This document shows, piece by piece, positions 6,979 to 14,089 of a stretch of 14,089 nucleotides of DNA. Each line of letters starts with the position of its first letter. Within the stretch, counting starts at the first letter, position 1. Under the pieces are notes generated by a model. That model made no database searches. It was not told the DNA's origin and worked only from the letters and a program-made list of their open reading frames with translations. The translations under genes were made by a program, and so were the position numbers. The stretch comes from Zopfochytrium polystomum. Its lineage: Eukaryota > Chytridiomycota > Chytridiomycetes > Chytridiales > Chytridiaceae. Location: positions 1 through 14,089 of the forward strand of contig JAIVFJ010000700.1 of the NCBI GenBank assembly GCA_025765615.1, written 5' to 3'.

Positions 6979-9900
6979 AGGACCCTCCCGGGGGGAAAAA
7001 TGGGGGGTTGTTCATCAAAGAGGCCTTCTGGCAGAGGGGCCGGAAGTGTGTCAGAGGGAGACGGAGTGACAGGCACAGCGTCAGGCCCATTCAGTTGACG
7101 CAGACGCCACCAGAAGCGAAGACCATTAGGAAAACGGGCAGGCGGAGGAATGGCACCAGGAATTGAGATTTTGTGACCATTAATCTTGCGAGATTTAGTG
7201 CTGCTCGTAACAACATGACGCAAGGCGTCAGGTTGTGGTGGGGCAACAGTGTAGGGTTTGCAAACCCAAGAGCCGTCAGGTTGAAGAAACAACAAGTACG
7301 GGAGGTTGATGTGCTGGACCGACGGTGCTTGAGCAGGAAAATGGTAAACAAGCCATTGTGGTTTCACTAAGTCCATGCGGTCTGTGAAAATGCTGGCTAG
7401 TGTAAACCCCATGTCACGGGCGGGCGAGGGGACCTCGACGCCATAAGGCAACACCAGTGAGATAGGTAAAGGTGACGCAGACCGGAGTAAATTAAAGTCG
7501 GTGGGGTTAAAGGTATTGGAGACCCAAACGACATTAGTATCATGCAAGAAAAGTTCTTGAAGGAGCAAAGGGGCAGAATGGCGGGCACCAAAAACCTTTA
7601 TTTCACGGGAAAACGCGTGCCCTACAACAGATGTAATTTGAGGCAAGTTGATAGCCACAAACAACTTATTCAAGCAGAGGAAAAAGGAAACAGTAAAACC
7701 AAAAACTGAAGCGCCAGTGTGAAGATGGCGTGAATCAAACCGGAGGGGTTCCTGTTTGTTTTCCATTGGAGGCGGGAATTCTATAAAAGAAGGATCGCTA
7801 GCGTTAGCAGGCGATGGAGCAGAGGCATTGACATACTTGTCTTTGACCGCCTGCTTAGCTGCAGCAAGCTCAGGGCAGTTTGAAACAAAGTGACCAGGCT
7901 TGTCGCAGAGGTGGCAGGAGCCGGAGCGCTCACGGGACTGTGAGCGCTGCCGGGGGAGAGAAGTCTCACGCATCACTGGGGGTGGTGCGCTGCCATACAT
8001 GGTTTCCTCCTCCGCAGTGTAAGTGCGGCGGGGACGGGACAAGGGAGTGACAGGTCGTTCGGTGCGGACAGCAGAGGAGCGGCCACGGAGCGAGTCGACT
8101 TCAGCACGCAGAGCATTGAACTCAGACCGACCAGGAAGGTTGGTGAGAGAGAGCATGTTGAGGCGCCGGGCAAGGTCGTTGGCTGTGACGCGGTGATCCA
8201 AGTAATTAAACTGGCCAGCCGCAGTTGGGATGAGATCGTGTTGGATGACCTCTTGAAGGGCTTGGTTGGTGCAAGATTCAACTAACTGCTTCTTGATGCC
8301 ACGCTGGCCGTGAGGCTCTGACTGGTGCGAGTTGAGGAGCTCAAGGTCGGTCAAGGCAGCGGCAGGAGAAGTGGCCGATGGCGACCAGGTGTAGTCACGG
8401 AACGCAGAGTCAATTGTCGTTTCAGAGTCAAGGCCAAAGTGCTGATCGTACATGGCCTTGAAGGTTGTCCAGGTAAAGGAGGAGAGGCTCCCTCTGATTC
8501 GCATGAAGAACTGGGAGCCTTTTGCTGTTGGAAAAGTGCTTGCATTGAGCATGTGCTCAAAGAAACTGCCGGTGTCCCAGAAAAGGGGTTCGTACGTGGA
8601 AGCGTCGACAGGTTGGAGGACCAGACGCGTCAAGCAACTGAAGACGTGGGAGCGAAAGTTCAGCAGCGATGGGATATCCATATCGCGATCCGACTGTAAG
8701 AGTGGTGGGATGGCATGGTGCTTGCGCATGTCTTTGGCAACACGGTAGTCGATATTCCTGTTTGGACCACTGTTGCCAAAACCAGAAAAGGGACTGACAG
8801 GTTCGAGGGTCTCGTCATGTGCCATGGGGTCGGGAATTGGTGGCACACCAACTCCTGATGGCATGGGTGGCGTGCGGCGAGGTGCCACTGACACAGGTGT
8901 CTGTGGTGTCCGCGGAGACACAACTCCAGGTGGGGACACATAGGGAACATGTGCGCCATGTGGTGGTGCAAGTGATCGACGATACAATGTCTCGATAGGG
9001 GGACGAGAGGGGCTGGCAGCGTGGGCAGCTGGAACTCGAGCAGCAGTGGAAGGGGCCACTGTGGCAGCACGTCGGTGGTATTCTTCAGCCCAAGCAGCCT
9101 CAGCTTCTCGGGCAGCAAGTCGGGAGCGGCGAGCGGTGTCAGCAGCGTCACGGAGGCTAGTCGCATGGGCAGCTGCAGCTCGTTCAGCCTCCTGGAGAAC
9201 GAGGGCAGCACGTTCAGCAGAGCGATGGGAAGCAGCTTCGCGGGTAGCAGCTTCAGCAATTTCAGCACGGGCAGCGTTAGCACGGGCAAGGGCAGCGCGG
9301 GCAGCTGCAGTTCGGGCTGCCTCAGCATCAAAACGGGCAGAGGGGGATGACCGAGGGCGGGAAGTGGCGTCAGAGGTGGGCACCTCTGAGGACATCGACG
9401 AAAGGCGTACGCGTGGTCGTGGGTGGACGAAAGCTGAAGGATCAGGCAAAACTCGCGGGCGACGACTCTCAGTAGGCACTGTGAATCGTTCCACGCGCGA
9501 GGGGATCGGGAAGGGCCGTTCAGCTGCAGTGCGAAAGCTGGGGATACTAGCAACCTGGGTAGCCCAGTTGTCAGTTACCCGGGGTACAGCAGGTAGATCG
9601 GGGTACACCGCACGGAAGTAGCGATACAGGCGGAGCTCTGAGGGCGAACCTTGGGTGACGATACCCACACCAGGTCGTACGAACTTGCCTTCCCAGGGGA
9701 GGAAGACAACATCAGCGTCGATGGCTTCAAGGTAGAAGTGGATAGGTTCGAAAAGCTCATCAACAGCAGTTTCAAAGTTGATGTGGATACCGAGGTGCAT
9801 GAAGGTAGACATCGTGTATGTGCCGTCTAGGTCTTTGAGGGCAGTGGTTATATCCAATGTATCCGTCTCGCCGGGGGATGTAAGGACAGGAGCGCCAGGC

Positions 9901-10409
9901 CAGTCGCGGGGCAGGTGGGCAAAAAGCCAATCAATCCATTCAGGGGAATGGGCAACGAGGCTGGCAGGCATCAGTTCGTCGAGGTCAATGGACAGCTGTC
10001 CGACAATGTACTGCTCGAGTGCAGACTCAGGTAGGATGGCTTGGCAATAACCACCAGTAGTGCTGAGGAGTGCAAAGTGGCCGTCCGTACTAATGTCATC
10101 TGTGAGAGCAGAGTGGCGGGTGAACACAAAGACTCGAGCCTCGAGTTGGAAGAACCCTCGCTGTGGAAGGCCACTCTCGTCATCGTCACCATCAGCGTCA
10201 ATGACAATACCCTTATACCAGAGTTAGTGATGATACATAGTGGCCACCACCTCATTGCCTACCGGTCGGTCAGGAAAGGTCTCGTCGGCAATAGCAACAA
10301 CAGTAGCATCACCCAGTGTGATGATGGTGCGACGGCGTGTGTCAGAACCTGCTTCTGCAGAGGCAGGCCTATCAGCATCGTGTTCGGTGTCAGGTACACA
10401 GTCAGCCAT
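6915..10409 (-). CDS. Large Gag-like protein with Ala-rich coiled coil and CCHC zinc knuckle (two exons)
   Basis: The start ATG 10409 has G at -3 and +4. Reading on, an in-frame TAA appears at 10226-10224, inside a 51-nt candidate intron (10262-10212); removing it gives 1147 aa. Spliced numbering: residues 1-320 are an N-terminal domain I do not recognise. About 342-427 is an Ala/Arg/Glu-rich coiled coil. About 430-530 is Pro-rich. About 532-747 is a helical capsid-like region with several Trp and Phe residues, in the position of Gag capsid. The zinc knuckle is C815-x2-C818-x4-H823-x4-C828 (CHLCDKPGHFVSNC, 7916-7875), preceded by an Arg/Ser-rich stretch. About 320 residues follow the knuckle, unusual for Gag, with a hydrophobic patch (FGFTVSFFLCL) and a Pro-rich end. 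The protein should bind nucleic acid and assemble; this is inferred from the knuckle. If the intron is not used, the product is a 61-aa peptide. Confidence 0.82.
10212..10262 (-). other. Candidate 51-nt intron in the Gag-like gene
   Basis: On the minus strand the segment begins GTAGGC (fits GTRNGY), has CACTAAC (branch-site like, around 10229-10223) and ends TATAAG. It is 51 nt, lies in phase 0 and contains the only in-frame stop of the gene, so splicing restores the frame. The weak point is the AAG acceptor where CAG or TAG is usual. The alternative is a single nonsense change, for example CAA to TAA. Confidence 0.6.
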
Positions 10410-10500
10410 GGCGTAGCTTCTTAGGAGTTTGAACTTCTATACACACTTGTTGAATGGGCAAGTGGGGAAAAGGGGAGGGGGGGACCCAGGAGGGCCCTCC

Positions 10501-10507
10501 CTTTATA
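10501..10507 (-). promoter_or_regulatory. TATA box of the Gag-protease unit
   Basis: TATAAAG on the minus strand, about 92-98 nt upstream of ATG 10409 and followed by a C/T-rich leader. The spacing to the ATG is almost the same as in the neighbouring unit upstream. Confidence 0.6.
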
Positions 10508-10608
10508 CTTTTTTGATGCCACTGGTTGGTAGCACAACCAAAGTTTTTCAACTTTGTTAACGAAAAACGGGCATAGGTCCAGGATTAGTTGAAACAAGAA
10601 AAACAAGT

Positions 10609-10614
10609 TTTATT
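10609..10614 (-). terminator. Poly(A) signal AATAAA of the upstream Gag-like gene
   Basis: AATAAA on the minus strand in AGAAATAAAAC, about 53 nt after the stop at 10667 and about 100 nt before the TATA box of the next unit. The two transcription units are thus packed head to tail. Confidence 0.6.
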
Positions 10615-10666
10615 TCTATTTGTGCAGCTTCTAGGCCAACAAAACAGAAAAACGCGTGAAAACAAC

Positions 10667-12013
10667 TCAGGGTTCAGCATGCGGAGAAGAAGAGCGGCTA
10701 ACAGGCCTACTTCCAAAACGCTCAGCAAGAATGATAGCACTCTCAAGCGTATCCTTGTCTGTGTTACTAATATCCTCAGTAGTATTGGCAGGCAGTGCAC
10801 TGACAGGGACAGGCACCGACACCGTAGCTGCAGCAGCAGCAGCGGCAGCGGCAGCAAGAGCAGTTGGAGTGACAGGGCTGCTGGCGGATCCTTCGAAGAT
10901 GTCGCTAAACGCGTTGATAAGTGCATTGTTTCCAGGCACAGAGTACGCTGAGGAAAGAGCAATTTCCTCAGGGGTTGGGGTGCCCATGTCGTTGAAGAAA
11001 CGGGCCCACTGCATGTCATTGAGCTGGGCCACTTCTGCAAGAGTGTTGACAAGTCTGTCAGGAAGGCTGGCAGGCGTACCGACCATGACGGTGTCCTGCT
11101 CGGCTGGCGTAGATGGAACAGGAGTTACAGCAGCAGGTGTTGACGAAGCTGGCGTTGCGGCTGGAGTAAAGGTGCGCGACGACGTGTTCAAGGTCGCCAG
11201 TAATGACTCGATTGGGAGAAATCTCAGCGACGGGAGTGGCACTGTGGTCAACATCCATGGGAGTGGCGCCAGGGGCCTTCACTGCTGTCGGGACGGCAGC
11301 AGGGACGACAGAGGTCGGGGCTGCTGTGACAGGCACGACTGGAGCAGGGGTAGCAGGAGTTGCGACTCGACGGGCAGCTGCGTTACGGGCACCAGCGCGG
11401 CGTACAGCTGCACGAGCGGAGGCGCGTCGGGCGCGTTCGCGTTGCTCCTCGCGTTCCAGGTCGCGACGAACTCTCATCTCCGTTGCTACACGGGCGTATT
11501 CGGCAGCACGCTGCTGAAGGCTGTAGTACTGCTGATTAACAGCACGGTTGTTTGCAACTGCGCCTCGTTGTTGGAGCTGTTGTCGAACTTCGGCACGCGT
11601 AAATCGAACGGGCGCGACAGCGAGGTTCGCTCCCATAAACGAAACGGGAGGAGCACCTCGGGCGCGGGGTCCGCGGACTGGAGGGATAGTCGGTACAACT
11701 GTAGTGCTGCGCCCCTCAGGAGCGGTCGACTGACGCGTCAGGGTCCCAGCTGTCGCAAAAGCGGAGGTGGGTGACACGTTTTCAGCGGTCAGTTGGGGAG
11801 CCACGGTGGGAGCAGTTGGGGAAGCAGCCGCGATCACAGAGCCTGACGGGGTGCCGTTGGTCTCAGGGAGTCGATAGGAAAGAGCAGTTCCTAAAGCGGA
11901 TGCATTAAGCAAGCGGTGATGCAGGCGGGATCCAGTGAAAACTAACCAGGGGATCTGCCGCTCTGGGGGCCCCGGGCGTCAGCAGCAGGCTGTTTGCCTT
12001 TGTTCTTCGTCAT
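10667..12013 (-). CDS. Ala/Arg-rich coiled-coil protein, possibly Gag-like (intron plus frame change)
   Basis: ATG 12013 opens a 67-nt exon (MTKNKGKQPAADARG...) that ends at GTTAGT, a good fungal donor. A 56-nt intron (11946-11891) ends CTTTAG and joins in frame to the long downstream frame (phase 1). That frame has a Thr/Pro/Ala-rich start, then an Arg/Ala/Glu/Gln-rich coiled coil (11609-11367), then Pro/Val/Ala-rich sequence. Near 11160-11190 coding character moves to the +1 frame, which continues with Thr/Pro-rich sequence, a helical stretch (NTLAEVAQLNDMQWARFF), a run of 10 alanines (10855-10826) and a Ser/Arg end to the stop at 10667. Total about 430 aa. I found no zinc knuckle and no recognised family. 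It resembles the N-terminal coiled-coil part of the Gag-like protein downstream in composition only. The frame change may be an indel (pseudogene), an unrecognised intron of length 3n+1, or +1 frameshifting. Confidence 0.6.
11891..11946 (-). other. Candidate 56-nt intron of the upstream gene
   Basis: Donor GTTAGT, a branch-like CTTAAT about 18 nt before the end, acceptor CTTTAG. It joins a Kozak-like ATG exon, otherwise closed by a TAG that spans the donor, to a long frame that has no ATG of its own at its start. The 22 complete codons plus one base before it match the frame after it. Confidence 0.7.
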
Positions 12014-12071
12014 CGCGATCACGGGGAGTCGGGAACGAGTGCAGACGGGAAGGTGTCTGTCGTGAAAAACG

Positions 12072-12106
12072 TTTCTTTCTTTCTTTTTTTTTTTTTTTCT
12101 TCTTTT
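12072..12106. repeat. Poly(dA:dT) / T-rich tract
   Basis: Thirty-five bases that are almost all T, with scattered C, on the plus strand. It lies between the TATA box and ATG of the upstream gene, and would be an A-rich leader or a nucleosome-excluding tract. Confidence 0.85.
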
Positions 12107-12111
12107 ACAAA

Positions 12112-12117
12112 TTTATA
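12112..12117 (-). promoter_or_regulatory. TATA box of the upstream Gag-like gene
   Basis: TATAAA on the minus strand within ACAATATAAATTTG, about 100 nt upstream of ATG 12013. The surrounding DNA is A/T-rich, so chance occurrence is possible; the matching TATA-ATG spacing in the next unit supports it. Confidence 0.45.
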
Positions 12118-13895
12118 TTGTAAAATTTTCGAGTTTTACCAGGCAGAACCTGATCGTATCTTTGCGCCACACCTCCGCTTGGGGGTGGGGGCAGTTGCTA
12201 TTAGAACAAGTAGCTGGAAAATAATCCGAAAATTATGAACATCCATAGGCAGATAGAGCTCGGCGAGCTCCATCTACTCGTGCTGGAGAATCATCGACTT
12301 TCTAAAATCTCGCGGAGTGCCAAGCGAAAAACGCTATCTCGGGATAGGGGAAACGAGGCGGCTCGCTGTTTTGGGAGCGCCTAGATATTGTTGTGATAAA
12401 ACTATTCACCAAGTTTCATCTTCGTACCGCTTGTAACGGCGGAGTTACACAGGGACAAAGATTTTTCGCACCAAAGCGCACAACCTATTTTTCTTAACTT
12501 TGTTAAGAGAAAATTACACTGGCACACAGGGACCAAGTAGTCGAGTAGAACTAAGAGTTCTTCAACTTTTCAGCTCAAAATGAGCGTTTTCTGACCTCCG
12601 GGTGGTTAGCAGTAGGTCAGAGCAGGGTTTACTTAGTGGGTGGGGTACTGCGAGGTAGTACGCCCCAGGTTACGCGTTTCTGGCCAGTTCAGCAGCGTAA
12701 AACACAAGAGAAGAGTTGCTTCCAACTCTTTTTCCAGGAGGAGTTGCTAAATTCGCTCGTTAGACGCGAGTGTTAGGTTAGGCCTCTTACAACTTCGCTT
12801 TATATAGCGCCGAGTGTAAATTTGCTTGTTACAGATGGTTGGCGAGCGTAGCTCGCTCCAAAACCTTTCCTACAGCAAGAGCAAGGTACTGTTAACCTTT
12901 TTAGCACTGAGGAGCGCAAGGTTTAGGGTATTTCCGCGAATTTTACTGGAAACATACAGTTTAATTAAGAAAACCGCATTTTTCGAATTCTGGTGCATTT
13001 TGCATAACAAGCATGCAGTTTCTCGATCATGAATAGTAAGAGAACAGCTTAGAGCATCTTTTCCAACCCAGTATTCACGAGGTTTCGGAAATTCTTTGTA
13101 ATTGAGAGGTCGGAAAACGAATTCGATTAAGAACGCATTTTAGAGGAACACCGGGGTCTTCTACAATTAACCAGCAGCTCCTCGCTTCTCACAAGTGTGA
13201 GAACCACTCAGAGTATCTTTTAAGCCTACTGCCAGAGAGGGGTTACGCTCCCTAGCGAAAGTTAGCTTAGTGGGGGTCGCTGACAAAGTAGCGGATCGAA
13301 ATCCGGTTTGTAACACCTGATTCTACATATTAACTTCAAATAAAAATATATATTCGTGATGCCTGAAGCAAGCTCTACAAGCGTAGGGGTACGGCAGGTC
13401 CGCCGAAGGCCTCTACAAAAAGTCGAATTTCCGGACCTAACTCCGTGGATATTGCATGTAGCAAAAGCGTAACTATGTCGTTCAACAGCGCTCGGCAAGG
13501 GCTTTCCAACGCACTATCACGAAGGTCTCTAGCTAGTTTCCCCGCGGAGTTACAATGTTGGAGCATCGAACCCTGCCTGTCGCGCATTAACTTTGCGATT
13601 TTTTCTCATTTTCTTTTACTAATTAAAAGCTGCTAACTTTTGCAGATCCATACGCGGAATTGGCATAGCTTTCAAACGCGCTATCCACGTGGTGGATATG
13701 TTGAGTTTTCGGGTCGAGTTACTAAGTGGTAACGTCAAAATCGAGACCTCGTCGCAGAGGGCAGGTGCCACCCGGCTTTATCGTCGCTGACTTTCGTCTG
13801 CAATTTTCGTCCACGAGCATCACAGTCGTGAAAAATACGTTCAAAATTCAATTGTGCAGGCCGTACAGCTGACACAATTCGAGGAAGCCCCCCCC
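12118..13895. repeat. Gene-free region with diverged copies of a short repeat family
   Basis: No frame exceeds about 80 codons and none has a recognisable domain. Several segments share one layout: an element like CTTTCCAAC, then one like TATTCACGAGGTTTC, then about 30 bp later GCGGAGTTACA. Copies are seen at about 12400-12450, 13055-13110, 13500-13560 and 13668-13725; a partial copy lies near 13207-13245 and a reverse-strand trace (CCACGGAGTTAG) at about 13435-13446. Other small structures are GAGCTCGGCGAGCTC (12257-12271) and CTTAACTTTGTTAAG (12494-12508). It is probably decayed transposable DNA. Confidence 0.6.
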
Positions 13896-14089
13896 TGTGA
13901 GACTATACTCACTCCTTTGACCCTGGGATCTGGGCCCTAGAGTGAGGGAAAGCAAATAATAGGCTAAAACTAACTTTATTGGGCTGTTGTCTAGGGGGTG
14001 TTTCAACCCTACTACTTGCCTAGTCCACGAAGTATCCCTACTGATCTGTCTAACAGGGGTCTCAAACACAAAGAATGAACATTCAGAGG
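13896..14089 (-). other. LTR-like or 3'-end segment at the right edge (partial)
   Basis: On the minus strand this edge segment contains CCCAATAAAG (AATAAA at 13980-13975) and ends ...CTCACA at 13896, right before eight G's. Read on the plus strand it begins TGTGAG. GTGAG/CTCAC (13897-13901, 13908-13912) form a 5-bp inverted repeat. A TG...CA edge with an internal poly(A) signal suits the end of an LTR from an element beyond the right edge, but only one end is visible. Confidence 0.3.

Larger units (their letters stand above)
5244..10507 (-). mobile_element. Ty3/gypsy-like Gag-protease unit without polymerase
   Basis: A self-contained minus-strand unit: TATA box (10501-10507), Gag-like ORF, overlapping protease ORF, stop at 5389, hairpin, then AATAAA at 5244-5249. 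The zinc knuckle and the DTGS/ILG retropepsin place it near Ty3/gypsy or related Gag proteins. In an autonomous gypsy element RT, RNase H and integrase would follow the protease; only about 140 bp separates the protease stop from the poly(A) signal, and nothing RT-like is seen further left. I found no matching LTR pair, although ends could be diverged or shorter than I can spot by eye. It may be a non-autonomous element relying on RT in trans, a 3'-deleted copy, or a domesticated locus. Confidence 0.6.

Noticed and set aside
9046..9621. 191-codon plus-strand open frame opposite the gag coiled coil
   Set aside because: Antisense of Ala-rich GC-biased codons gives open Ser/Arg/Ala frames; there is no independent support.
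10656..11774. 372-codon plus-strand open frame opposite the upstream Gag-like gene
   Set aside because: It is the antisense shadow of Ala/Arg-rich coding sequence: Ser/Gly/Arg-rich, no domain, no promoter or plausible start. The minus frames carry the intron and poly(A) context.
13262..13310. tRNA-like A box (TAGCTTAGTGGG) and weak B-box-like GGATCGAAATCC
   Set aside because: No 7-bp acceptor stem, the T-arm loop would be 4 nt, and the anticodon stem does not fold with a 7-nt loop. It is not a tRNA gene; a decayed SINE is possible but unsupported.
1..14089. CRISPR arrays, toxin-antitoxin or phage-defence systems
   Set aside because: No spacer-repeat arrays with regular unique spacers, no bacterial ribosome-binding sites or operons; the content is eukaryotic retroelements.

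Overview
The window looks like transposon-rich eukaryotic DNA, most likely from a basidiomycete fungus. The reasons are short introns of about 50-56 nt with GTNNGY donors and CTAAC-like branch sites, TATA and AATAAA signals around the genes, and retroelement families common in fungi. No ribosomal, tRNA, CRISPR or prokaryotic operon features were seen. Every gene I can support is on the minus strand, so read the window from right to left.

Left part (1-4115): the 5' half of a Ty1/copia retrotransposon. One unbroken frame starts at ATG 3359 and leaves the window at base 1 (1119 codons). It encodes Gag with a CCHC-like finger, an aspartic protease, the HHCC domain and a complete DDE integrase core. 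Reverse transcriptase and RNase H should lie beyond the left edge. Upstream are a leader, a TATA box (3823-3829) and about 11 degenerate 17-bp repeats in what should be LTR U3. The probable LTR edge is near 4115.

Middle-left (4116-5243): no convincing gene. It holds inverted repeats, a 32-bp direct repeat pair 668 bp apart, a GC-rich hairpin and a 20-bp minisatellite with an EcoRI site in every unit.

Centre (5244-10507): a second retroelement-like unit of Ty3/gypsy type. It has a TATA box, a large Gag-like ORF (about 1147 aa if a 51-nt intron is removed) with a CCHC zinc knuckle, and a second ORF with a retropepsin (DTGS...ILG) in the -1 frame. The second ORF ends with a stop and is soon followed by a hairpin and AATAAA. 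No reverse transcriptase, RNase H or integrase follows. It is either a non-autonomous Gag-protease element or a co-opted gag-pro locus.

Right-centre (10609-12117): a second, smaller unit with the same layout (TATA, ATG, short intron, Ala/Arg-rich coiled-coil protein, AATAAA), immediately upstream and in the same direction. Its reading frame changes by +1 near 11170.

Right end (12118-14089): no gene. It carries several diverged copies of a short motif family and, at the edge, an LTR-like or 3'-end-like segment with an AATAAA on the minus strand. The most interesting object is the tandem pair of intron-bearing Gag-like units, one coupled to a protease but without any polymerase.
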